From UBA2336 sp964404445 (GTDB lineage Bacteria; Bacteroidota; Bacteroidia; Cytophagales; Cyclobacteriaceae): a DNA stretch of 64,000 nt. The notes beneath the pieces were generated by a model, which had not been told where the DNA came from, made no database searches, and saw nothing but the letters and a program-made list of their open reading frames with translations. The translations under genes and the position numbers were made by a program. The DNA lies in the NCBI GenBank assembly GCA_964404445.1, contig CAYOJW010000002.1, positions 248,001-312,000 on the forward strand, written 5' to 3'. The stretch's first letter is position 1; each line of letters opens with the position of its first letter. Shown here piece after piece: positions 17,997-26,977 of the stretch.

Positions 17997-20900
17997 ATGC
18001 GAACTAATTTATTCAAGAGGCTACTCAAAATTGAAGAGGGCGAAACCGGGCGCGTGGTTTTGCTCCTTACCATGAGTTTTTTAATGGGTGCTTTTTTAGC
18101 AACCTATTCGGTTGCTTCACAGGCACTCTTCCTAAGTAATTATGATGAAAAGGTCGGCCTGCCCAAAGCCTTTATGTTATCGGGGGTAATTGGGCTGGGT
18201 GCTACGCTTTTATATAATTTTTTACAGTCGCGCATTCCGTTTCGGGTGCTGGCCATTCTAAGCCTACTCACCATTACCGCTATAACCGCGTTTATCGAAT
18301 TTGGCGAGAAACTGATTGCCGATACCGAATACCTCTATTTTTATTCGTTTGCGCAATTAGCCCCCTTTACCATCATTATCATGCTGGTGTTTTGGGGTTC
18401 GTTTAACCGGCTTTTTAATGTTAAACAAATCAAGCGTCTGCTCGAAAGTGTTGACCAGGGAACATTGTTTGCTGCGTTGATTTCGTTTTTTTCGATACCC
18501 TTTGTACTGCAAAAAATAGAAGTAGAGCACCTCTACACCTTGTCGCTGATTGCCGTTTCGGCTTTCACCGTATTGTTCATTATCCTGTCGGGGAAATTTG
18601 CCGGTAAAAACTGGTCGTTATCCGAAGAACGGAAACTGCACAAAAAAATATCGGTTGGCAGTTTCTTCCAAAACAAGTATGTGCTGTTCCTTTCGCTGTT
18701 TATTGTTGCCTCGGTGGTGGCGATCAACTTCGTGGACTATGCCTTTCTAAACGTTTCAACTCAATATTTCAGTGGCGACCGCAAAGATGACCTGCCGGAA
18801 TTTCTGGCGTTGTTTGAGGCGACTATCATGATCTTTAGCTTTTTGTTCGAGGTTATAGCCGGTGACAAGGTCATCCATAATTACGGTTTACGGGTTTCCA
18901 TCATCATCAACCCAATCCTTACCGGGCTGTTCACGATAATCGCGTTAGCCGTTGGTGCATCGTTTGGCTATTCGTTTGCCGACTCTTCGTTTGTAATCTT
19001 CTTTGTGATGATTGCCATGAGTAAAATCTTTGTTATGTCGATGAAGGAAGCGCTTGACGAGCCATCGTTCAGGCTATACCTCCTCCCCATCGAACCGGAT
19101 ATTAAGATTGACGTTCAAACAAAAATTGAAGGTATCGTTACCGCGTTTGCCACACTCGTGGCAGGGGGCATACTTGTACTCATTAACACGGTCGAGATTT
19201 TCGATCTGATTTACATCACACTCTTTGCCATACCCATTATTGCCTTCTGGTATTTTGTGGCCAGCCGGTTGTACGGAGGTTACCGGGAAACGCTTCAAAC
19301 CACATTAATAAAAAACAAAGCTAAAATTGATCATCAGAAAGTTGACCTCGAATACACCGTTGACCAGGTTTTGCAAAAAGAAATCAACAGCGAGGTTGAA
19401 GATAAAATTATTTACGGGCTAAAGCTGATGGAACAGCTCGAACCGGCTTTGTTTGAAACCGCCATTGTGCGCCTTTCTACCAGCAACTTTATAAAAGTTA
19501 AAAACTTTGCACTCGAAAAACTGAAACAAAGCGGCTTTGAACGCGATGCCGAAAAAGACAGCGACATCAAAACCCTTGCGAAAAGCGCAGCAGGCCATGC
19601 CGAGGACAGCGACTTGTTATCGATTTCGCCCGATAAGCTGATGAAACTGAGCAAATCGGTAAAAACATCCGATCGTATTTTAGCCGCCAAACTGCTGCGC
19701 AAACTCATCAGCCAGCGTACTATTTTTATTTTATTAGAATTACTGCGCGACCCCAGCTTCGATGTACGTTCGGAGGCGCTGGTCACTGCCCGTAAGTTAA
19801 AGCAACCGGAAACCTGGTCGATATTAATCGAGCTTCTTTCCTCACCGTTGTACGGCCATCAGGCTGCTGCCGCATTGATCGAATCCGGAACCAATGCACT
19901 TCAGGCATTAGAAACAGCCTTCCACCGGTCGGGACAAAGCAATACCGTGATGTTGCGCATCGTACAGATTATGGGGCGGATTGGCGGTAACGAAGCGTTA
20001 GACCTGCTCTGGAAAAAAGCCGATTACCCCGACAAACGTATTGTGCGGCAAATATTTTATTCGTTACGGTACATCAACTACCGCGCTACCGGAAGGCAAG
20101 CCCGCGATGTAACCGATTTGCTGGAAGCCGAGTTAGGCAAAACCATCTGGAATATGGCCGCCCTGCATGAACTGCCAGACGGTAAACCTGAGTTCGTATT
20201 GTTACGCAAGGCCATCCGCGAAGAAATACGCATCAACTTCGATCACATCACCATGTACCTGTCCATCCTGTACGATCCGGAGGCCATACAGTTGGTACGT
20301 GAAAACATCGAATCGGGCGACCCGAACAGTTTAGCGTATGCACTCGAACTGTTAGACTTGTTTGTGGACTCGGAGTTAAAACCCAAGCTCATCCCGTTAT
20401 TTGACGACACTAAAATAGACGTAAAACTGCATGAACTTCAGTTCTATTTCCCCCGCGAGAACTACAACCCTATACAGGTAATCAACTACATCCTTAACCG
20501 CGATTTTAACCTGAACAACCGCTGGACAAAAGTTTGCGCTGTTTATACATCGGCATACTTAAACGATTTCCGGGTTAGCCGTGGCCTTATCGCACAAATG
20601 TTTAACTCCGATAAACTGTTGCAGGAAACAGCCGCGTGGGTTATTTACAATAAAGACAAAGAGGCGTACAAAAAAGTATGCGACCGCTTACCGGTGCAGG
20701 ACAAGAAATTTCTTGACTCAGCCATCGAAAACAATCAGTTGTTAGACGGGCTGGATGACGGGTTTTTCTTAGGTATTGAAATGGTTATCTACCTCAAGCA
20801 ATTGCCTGAGTTCAGTAACATCAACGGTGTGCTGATAGCCGACCTGTTCGACAAGATTATGCCGCTCGATTTGCGCGCGAACGAAAAAGTAACGTTCGAC

Positions 20901-21194
20901 AAGCGCGAACAAAATATGCCGATCATGATTACAGCCCTGGGTGAAGTAACGCTGTACGACAACGATCAGCCCGTTCAAACCCTGAAAGCCGGAAACGTGT
21001 ATGGCGATATTTTCCAAAACGGACAAGTATCAGCCGCTTCGGTAATGATTGCCCGCGAACGCTCAATTGTATTTAAGATAAACCTGGCCGATTTCTATTT
21101 TGTGATGGCAAACCAACACGAACTGGTAGAGGGGCTTATCCGAAACGTAACACAACCCGTAAAAAAAGAAAACGAAACCTCCATAACGGAGTAA
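17997..21194 (+). CDS. Nucleotide-translocase-like membrane protein with HEAT repeats and cyclic-nucleotide-binding-like domain
   Basis: A 1065-residue three-part protein. Residues about 20-425 form roughly 11-12 transmembrane helices resembling the NTT/TLC ATP-ADP translocase family (Npt1/Npt2). From about 430 the protein is soluble: HEAT-like helical repeats are clear around 551-641 (RTIFILLELLRDPSFDVRSE, TWSILIELLSSPLYG), and more helices run to about 930. Residues about 955-1050 look like a cyclic-nucleotide-binding fold (MITALGEVTLYDN, LKAGNVYGD, SIVFKINLADFYFVM). Transport, sensing or both are possible; no substrate can be assigned. It opens a run of six same-strand genes and is followed after 37 bases by the TIR-like gene. 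Confidence 0.8.
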   Translation: MRTNLFKRLLKIEEGETGRVVLLLTMSFLMGAFLATYSVASQALFLSNYDEKVGLPKAFMLSGVIGLGATLLYNFLQSRIPFRVLAILSLLTITAITAFIEFGEKLIADTEYLYFYSFAQLAPFTIIIMLVFWGSFNRLFNVKQIKRLLESVDQGTLFAALISFFSIPFVLQKIEVEHLYTLSLIAVSAFTVLFIILSGKFAGKNWSLSEERKLHKKISVGSFFQNKYVLFLSLFIVASVVAINFVDYAFLNVSTQYFSGDRKDDLPEFLALFEATIMIFSFLFEVIAGDKVIHNYGLRVSIIINPILTGLFTIIALAVGASFGYSFADSSFVIFFVMIAMSKIFVMSMKEALDEPSFRLYLLPIEPDIKIDVQTKIEGIVTAFATLVAGGILVLINTVEIFDLIYITLFAIPIIAFWYFVASRLYGGYRETLQTTLIKNKAKIDHQKVDLEYTVDQVLQKEINSEVEDKIIYGLKLMEQLEPALFETAIVRLSTSNFIKVKNFALEKLKQSGFERDAEKDSDIKTLAKSAAGHAEDSDLLSISPDKLMKLSKSVKTSDRILAAKLLRKLISQRTIFILLELLRDPSFDVRSEALVTARKLKQPETWSILIELLSSPLYGHQAAAALIESGTNALQALETAFHRSGQSNTVMLRIVQIMGRIGGNEALDLLWKKADYPDKRIVRQIFYSLRYINYRATGRQARDVTDLLEAELGKTIWNMAALHELPDGKPEFVLLRKAIREEIRINFDHITMYLSILYDPEAIQLVRENIESGDPNSLAYALELLDLFVDSELKPKLIPLFDDTKIDVKLHELQFYFPRENYNPIQVINYILNRDFNLNNRWTKVCAVYTSAYLNDFRVSRGLIAQMFNSDKLLQETAAWVIYNKDKEAYKKVCDRLPVQDKKFLDSAIENNQLLDGLDDGFFLGIEMVIYLKQLPEFSNINGVLIADLFDKIMPLDLRANEKVTFDKREQNMPIMITALGEVTLYDNDQPVQTLKAGNVYGDIFQNGQVSAASVMIARERSIVFKINLADFYFVMANQHELVEGLIRNVTQPVKKENETSITE

Positions 21195-21231
21195 TAAAAA
21201 CTAAACGTATAAACACGAAGCACTATACCGT

Positions 21232-22677
21232 ATGAATTTTGAAATTGACGTACTCATTCTTTTTGCTGACCGCGATAACGAAACCGTAAAAGGACAAACC
21301 CAAAGTGCATGGGTAACCCAGTTTAAAAAATTTCTGGAGCTCATGCTCACTCAGGTATTGGGCGACAAACCTAAAGTGATGCTGAAAAGCGATTTCGACA
21401 GCATGGTATCGCCTAAGCTCGATAACGCAGCCGTTGCAGTTACCCTGCTTTCGCGCGACTTCAACCGGTCGGGTCAGTGCCTCGATAACCTCGAAGCATT
21501 TTACAAAGCCATCGAAGCCTCCGGCAAAACACGCAACCGGGTATTTAAAGTTTTTAAAGCACCGCTTGCGCTGATGGAACAGCCGCCACGGTTACGCCAG
21601 CTTATTGGCTACGAAATGTACCAGCTTGATGCCGAGTCGGGCGAAGTACGCGAATACACCGATTATTTCAGCGATGAAGCCGAACGCCAGTATTGGATGA
21701 AAATGGTTGACCTCGCGTACGATATTTTCGATACGTTGGTACAATTAAAAGACGGTCAGGCAAAAACTGAAATCAAAAACATCTACAAACGTAAAACCAT
21801 TTACTTAGCCGAAACCGGTCACGATCTTTCGGTACAGCGAAACATCATCAAGCGTGAGTTGCAACGGCACGGCTACACGGTACTCCCTAACCAAACGTTG
21901 CCCAACTTTGCACACGACCTCGAAAAAACCGTACGCAGAGATATTGAAGATTCTGCCCTGTCCATTCACCTGATCGGCAGCGCGTATGGCGAGATACCCG
22001 AAGGAGCCGAGCGTTCGGTTGTTGATTTACAAAATCAATATGCTGCCGAAAAAAGTCAGAAGATCAGCAAAGACGAATTTTCGCGCCTTATATGGATAGC
22101 GCCAACTCTGAACAATGCCAGCGAACGGCAAAAAGCTTTTATCGACAATATCAAGCGCGACATCGATGCACAAGAAGGTGCCGAAATTTTACAAACCCCG
22201 CTTGAAGACTTTAAGAACATCATCCGCGAAGAGTTGCTCGACACACACGAAAAAACCAGGTTGCCCGAAACCAATGGCAAATCGGTTTACCTCGTGCACG
22301 ACAAGGTTGACAGCAACGATATACAACCGTTAATTGATGCTATCCGTAAATCGGGTTACACCGTTGTAACACCCGATTTTGAAGGCGATTTGCTTGAGCT
22401 TCGGCAAAAGCATATCGATAACTTACTAAACTTCGATACAGCCATTATCTATAAAGGAAAAGTAAACGATCAGTGGGTACGCATGAAAGTGCTCGACTTG
22501 CTGAAAGCCCCGGGCTTTGGCCGCAAAAAACCGATTAAAGGCAAAGCCGTGTTAACAACGCCCGGCAAAGCCATAGACCTCGATGCTTTTAAAAACCAAA
22601 ACCTGCGTGTTGTCGAAAGCGACTCGCGCGATTTTGAAAAATCGGTGAAAGGCTTGCTCGATGAATTTAATAATTAA
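21232..22677 (+). CDS. Protein with three TIR-like domains
   Basis: A soluble 481-residue protein. Three segments each start with a short hydrophobic strand and continue as a flavodoxin-like alpha/beta fold: 4-170 (IDVLILFADRDNE), 188-335 (KTIYLAETGHDLSVQRNIIK) and 350-475 (KSVYLVHDKVDSND). The first resembles bacterial TIR domains; the other two resemble the TIR/DUF4062-like effector-adaptor group. In the first domain SGQCLDNLEAF sits where the TIR catalytic Glu motif normally lies, but the Glu is not at its usual spacing, so NADase activity is uncertain. It lies 44 bases before the nSTAND1 gene, a pairing that suggests a separate signalling or effector subunit (inference). Confidence 0.7.
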   Translation: MNFEIDVLILFADRDNETVKGQTQSAWVTQFKKFLELMLTQVLGDKPKVMLKSDFDSMVSPKLDNAAVAVTLLSRDFNRSGQCLDNLEAFYKAIEASGKTRNRVFKVFKAPLALMEQPPRLRQLIGYEMYQLDAESGEVREYTDYFSDEAERQYWMKMVDLAYDIFDTLVQLKDGQAKTEIKNIYKRKTIYLAETGHDLSVQRNIIKRELQRHGYTVLPNQTLPNFAHDLEKTVRRDIEDSALSIHLIGSAYGEIPEGAERSVVDLQNQYAAEKSQKISKDEFSRLIWIAPTLNNASERQKAFIDNIKRDIDAQEGAEILQTPLEDFKNIIREELLDTHEKTRLPETNGKSVYLVHDKVDSNDIQPLIDAIRKSGYTVVTPDFEGDLLELRQKHIDNLLNFDTAIIYKGKVNDQWVRMKVLDLLKAPGFGRKKPIKGKAVLTTPGKAIDLDAFKNQNLRVVESDSRDFEKSVKGLLDEFNN

Positions 22678-22721
22678 ACCATTACACTAAACGTTATACG
22701 CACCTCATAAATTTTTACGGT

Positions 22722-25700
22722 ATGCCACAATACGTTGACGAAAAAGTATCCACGTTAAATCCCTTCCCGGGATTACGTCCGTTTAAAATTGAAGAGAGCC
22801 ACCTCTTCTTTGGTCGCGAAGGCCAAAGCGATGAAGTGTTGCTTAAACTTTCCAAAAGCAGGTTTGTTGGTATCATTGGTCCCAGCGGCAGTGGTAAGTC
22901 ATCCTTTATTTATTGTGGTGTACTGCCAATTTTGTACGGTGGCTTTTTAACCGATGCCAGCCCCAACTGGGAAGTGGTTGTTACACGGCCGGGCGCGGGC
23001 CCGATCGACAACCTGGCCGAGTCGCTTCTTAAAAACAATAAGGAATATTTAGATGCCGACCCGGAAGAACAAAAAATCAAACGTACCATCTTCTCAACCC
23101 TGTTGCGCAGCAGTTCATTGGGTTTGGTAGAAGCCGTTGAGCAATCGAGAAGATCGGCCGATGTTAATTACCTGATCTTAGTCGATCAGTTTGAAGAACT
23201 GTTCCGATTTAAAGACAGCACCGATCCCAACTCGGTTAACGAAACATTAGCCTTTGTTAACCTGTTAATTGAAGCCATCAATTACCCCGATGCCCCTATT
23301 TATGTAGCCATTACCATGCGCTCGGATTTTATTGGCGATTGTGCCCAGTTTCCTGAGCTTACCCGTAAAATAAACGACAGCCATTACCTTATTCCGCAAT
23401 TAACGCGCGAGCAAAAACGCAGGGCCATTGAAGGCCCCGTTGCGGTGGGCGGAGCGAAAATTACACCCCGCCTCGTTCAACAACTGCTAAACGACCTGGG
23501 TGATAACCCCGACCAGCTTCCCATTCTTCAGCACGCCCTCATGCGTACGTGGAGCTACTGGTCGCAATACCGCGACTATGAAGAGGAACAGGTTGACCTG
23601 AAACATTACGAAGCCATCGGTACCATGGCCGAGGCGTTGTCGATGCACGCCAACGAAGCCTTCGATGAACTAACCGAAGACCAGAAACACATTTGTGAAA
23701 TCCTGTTCAAAGCCATTACCGAAAAGCGTGGCGAGAACTTCGGCATACGCAGGCCAACACGCTTAAATGAAATTGCCGCCATTGCCGATTGCTCGGAAGA
23801 GGAAGTGATCGCCATCATTGAAAAATTCCGCGAGCCCGGCAGGTCGTTATTAACACCTGCCTATGGCACGCCCATCACCTCCAAATCGATGGTGGATATT
23901 TCGCACGAAAGTTTAATGCGTATTTGGGTACGCCTGAAAAACTGGGTGGATGGCGAAGCTGAAGCCGTGCAAATGTATATCCGCTTGGCCGAGGCGGCAT
24001 CGATGTACCAGGTAGGCAAGGCAGGCTTATGGCGTCCGCCCGATTTACAGTTAGCCCTAAACTGGCAGGTAAAATACAAGCCTACATTGGTTTGGGGGCA
24101 ACGCTACCATCCGGCTTTTGAACGCACGCTCATCTTCCTCGAATACTCCAAAAAAGAATTCGAAACCGAGCAGCGCATGAAAGAGCTTGAACAGAAACGC
24201 AAGCTGCAACGTGCACGTACTACCGCCCTTGTACTGGCTACGGCAACTGCTATATGTTTGCTGGTGCTGGTGTATGCTTTCATTAAAAAAACCGAAGCCG
24301 ACCGTGAATATGAACGTGCTGAAGAACAACGCGTGTTAGCTGTTAACGCACAAAAAGTAGCAGAAACTCAAACTGAGTTGGCCGTTGCAGCCAAAAAAGA
24401 ATCGGATAAGCAAAAAGAAATTGCTGTTGCAGCCAAAGAAGAAGCCGATATACAACGTGGTATAGCTGTAGAAAATGGACTGGAGGCTCAACGTAATGCT
24501 GAACGAGCAAAATTAGAAGCCAAGCGTGCAGAAGAAAACGCTGAAGAAGCTAAACGTAACGAGAAAACTGCAATTGAAAATGCTTATAAAGCACAGCTTG
24601 CAGAAGCCGATGCTAAAAGCAAACGTTACCTATCGCTCGGCAAAGCTATGGCGCTTAGTTCACAGAACCTTTCTAACGACCCCGACCTGCAATCGCTGTA
24701 CGCGCAACAGGCTTACTTGTTTAACACCAACTACGGTGGCGAGCCTTACGATAACGACATCTACAACGGTTTGTTAGAAGCCCTGCGTACCCGCGATCAC
24801 CAGCTTACCCAAAGTTTGCAGGGGCATGAAATGGGTGCCGCACGTGCCTTAGTAACGCTGGCGAAAGATGATAACATCTACTCGGGCGGCAGCGATGGGC
24901 GCATCATCCGGTGGAAAACGGTAAACGGAAAATGGTCGGCCGATATACTCATCGACAAAACCAAAAACCCGAACTATCAGGTTTACTCGTTAGCCGTTAA
25001 CCCAACCGAAACCAAATTAGTGGCAGCCGGTTTATACACACCTAACGAAAAAAATAATTTTGTGATGGTGTATGATCTCACCCAAAACATGGCCGCGCAA
25101 AAAATAGAGGGCTTTACCGATGCTGTCGAAAACGTACAGTTTACCCCTTCGGGCAATGGGTTTTATGCACGCGATAACAGTGGCCGCAGCATTAAATTCA
25201 GCGACCTGAACACCGTGCGCGAGGTTATTAAACCTACGGTAAAAATTAACGCCATCAATTTAAGCAGCGATGGTAAAAAATTAGCCGGTGCCGGTGATGA
25301 TGGTTTGTTGTACATCTGGGATGTAGATAACAACTATGCCGTAACCACCGTGAATACCCGTACCAACAGCAACACGCATTTAATGGCCGTGAGCTGGCAC
25401 CCCAAAGCAAACCAGATTGTAACCGGTGACAATGCTGGTGTGGTGAAAATCGTAAGCAACAATATCGTTGTACGCAACCTGTCGGGGCACACCGCCCCTA
25501 TCGAACAGATACGGTACAACCATAGCGCAACTTTTTTTGCTACGGCCAGTAAAGACCGCACCGTTCGGTTGTGGAACATCAATCAGTTAAACGACCAGCC
25601 CATACTGTTAAAAGGGCATGGCGATTGGGTATGGAGCATCGCCTTCACGCCTAATGACGAGCAACTGATGGTTGGCCTGCAAAGCTCACGGCAGGTAGTA

Positions 25701-25877
25701 AAACAAGGCGAACTGAAAAACGAGTTTCTTATATGGGCATACCCAACCAGCATTACCGCTATGTCCAATATTTTATGCAGCCAGTACATTACCCGTAACA
25801 TGACGGACGAAGAGTGGAAAAACGCCACCGCTGCCGACATTACACGTGAAAAAACCTGTCCAGACCTGCCTGATTAA
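22722..25877 (+). CDS. nSTAND1 NTPase with transmembrane helix, coiled coil and WD40 propeller
   Basis: A 1051-residue STAND-class protein. The nSTAND1 hallmark NPFPGLRPFKIEESHLFFGR is at the start, Walker A GPSGSGKSS at 53-61 and Walker B LILVDQFEEL at 151-160. A winged-helix and helical part follows to about 490. One transmembrane helix lies at about 500-522. Next is an Ala/Glu/Lys-rich coiled coil (about 525-635), then a WD40 propeller from about 690 to 1030 with blades such as LAGAGDDGLLYIWDVDNN and FATASKDRTVRLWNINQ. If the NTPase is cytoplasmic, a single span would put the propeller in the periplasm. There is no N-terminal effector domain, so the TIR-like neighbour may serve. The trigger is unknown. 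Confidence 0.88.
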   Translation: MPQYVDEKVSTLNPFPGLRPFKIEESHLFFGREGQSDEVLLKLSKSRFVGIIGPSGSGKSSFIYCGVLPILYGGFLTDASPNWEVVVTRPGAGPIDNLAESLLKNNKEYLDADPEEQKIKRTIFSTLLRSSSLGLVEAVEQSRRSADVNYLILVDQFEELFRFKDSTDPNSVNETLAFVNLLIEAINYPDAPIYVAITMRSDFIGDCAQFPELTRKINDSHYLIPQLTREQKRRAIEGPVAVGGAKITPRLVQQLLNDLGDNPDQLPILQHALMRTWSYWSQYRDYEEEQVDLKHYEAIGTMAEALSMHANEAFDELTEDQKHICEILFKAITEKRGENFGIRRPTRLNEIAAIADCSEEEVIAIIEKFREPGRSLLTPAYGTPITSKSMVDISHESLMRIWVRLKNWVDGEAEAVQMYIRLAEAASMYQVGKAGLWRPPDLQLALNWQVKYKPTLVWGQRYHPAFERTLIFLEYSKKEFETEQRMKELEQKRKLQRARTTALVLATATAICLLVLVYAFIKKTEADREYERAEEQRVLAVNAQKVAETQTELAVAAKKESDKQKEIAVAAKEEADIQRGIAVENGLEAQRNAERAKLEAKRAEENAEEAKRNEKTAIENAYKAQLAEADAKSKRYLSLGKAMALSSQNLSNDPDLQSLYAQQAYLFNTNYGGEPYDNDIYNGLLEALRTRDHQLTQSLQGHEMGAARALVTLAKDDNIYSGGSDGRIIRWKTVNGKWSADILIDKTKNPNYQVYSLAVNPTETKLVAAGLYTPNEKNNFVMVYDLTQNMAAQKIEGFTDAVENVQFTPSGNGFYARDNSGRSIKFSDLNTVREVIKPTVKINAINLSSDGKKLAGAGDDGLLYIWDVDNNYAVTTVNTRTNSNTHLMAVSWHPKANQIVTGDNAGVVKIVSNNIVVRNLSGHTAPIEQIRYNHSATFFATASKDRTVRLWNINQLNDQPILLKGHGDWVWSIAFTPNDEQLMVGLQSSRQVVKQGELKNEFLIWAYPTSITAMSNILCSQYITRNMTDEEWKNATAADITREKTCPDLPD

Positions 25878-25897
25878 TACAAAACCACCCCACCTAT

Positions 25898-26977
25898 ATG
25901 AAAAGATTTTTACCCGTTTTATTATTCTTCTTCACCGGCACACTCTTGTATGCACAAACCACTACCCCGGGGCAAATTTTGCGGTTAGCGCGAGCTGTAT
26001 ATGAACAAGGCCGGTTGCACGAAATACCCACACGACTAAGCGATGATGTAATTGCGCAAATGAATCAAAAACAGGATAAAGTTGAAGCCTATAAAATCCT
26101 TTGCCTGACCTACATCTACTTAGAAGAGCCCGCCAAAGCCGACCAGGCGATGTTAAACATTTTAAACACCGATCCTTATTTTCAGATTAATGAAGCTGTT
26201 GACCCCGCAGAGTTTGTAGCATTGTATGGGACTTTCCGGACAAAGCCTATTTACAGGATCGGGGCAAAACTTGGGGTGGACGCCAGCAGGCCTAACGTAA
26301 AAGAAAGCACAACCACAGATGGCCAGGGTATCGACAGTAAGTATAAGCCGCTTGTTGGGATGAATTTTGGTTTTTTTGCTGATATACCGATCAACAATCG
26401 TCTGGACATTCACGCTGAATTGTTATACAATCAAAAAAGATTTGGGCTTACAGAAATATTTAATCGCTTTAATGAAGACCCTGACTCTGAAACAAATTTT
26501 CAAAACAAAACCGAAATCATCGAGTCACAAACATGGTTAAGTCTGCCCATCGCTATTCAGTACAAACCGTTTGGCATCAACTCCACCTTCAATAAAAAAC
26601 TCAACCTGTACGTGTCTGGCGGGGCTGTACTCGATTATTTATTGGCGGCTAACATCTCAGGAGAACAAATCCGTGATCAGCAAAGCTCTGTACAAGAAAA
26701 ATCGTTTGACTTCAAACCCTCCAGAAGTGCTTTTAACATCAGCTTACTGGCTTCGGTCGGAATTAAACTGCGCGTTGGTGGTGGCTATATTGTTTCGGAT
26801 GTCCGGTACCTGCATGGGCTTACCAATGTAAGTTCAAAAAAATCGGCTTTTAACAATCAGGGAACTACATGGGAACTCAACTATGCCGACCCTGTTTTTA
26901 AAATTTCATCCCTGGGTGTTTCTGTCGGTTATATTCAAAATATTTTCAACCCTAAAAAACTCAAGCGCAGAAAATGA
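25898..26977 (+). CDS. PorT-like outer-membrane beta-barrel protein
   Basis: A 359-residue exported protein with a signal peptide (about 1-20, GTLLYAQ). Residues about 25-100 are helical and TPR-like, with the phrase DPYFQINEAVDPAEFVALY that often precedes barrels in Bacteroidota. From about 115 alternating beta-strands form a PorT/outer-membrane beta-barrel (YRIGAKLGVDASRPNV, LVGMNFGFFADIPI, ISSLGVSVGYIQNIF). It is 20 bases downstream of the nSTAND1 gene, and its last four bases are shared with the lipoprotein start (ATGA), so translation is coupled. It may connect the inner-membrane NTPase to the outer membrane (inference). Confidence 0.8.
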   Translation: MKRFLPVLLFFFTGTLLYAQTTTPGQILRLARAVYEQGRLHEIPTRLSDDVIAQMNQKQDKVEAYKILCLTYIYLEEPAKADQAMLNILNTDPYFQINEAVDPAEFVALYGTFRTKPIYRIGAKLGVDASRPNVKESTTTDGQGIDSKYKPLVGMNFGFFADIPINNRLDIHAELLYNQKRFGLTEIFNRFNEDPDSETNFQNKTEIIESQTWLSLPIAIQYKPFGINSTFNKKLNLYVSGGAVLDYLLAANISGEQIRDQQSSVQEKSFDFKPSRSAFNISLLASVGIKLRVGGGYIVSDVRYLHGLTNVSSKKSAFNNQGTTWELNYADPVFKISSLGVSVGYIQNIFNPKKLKRRK

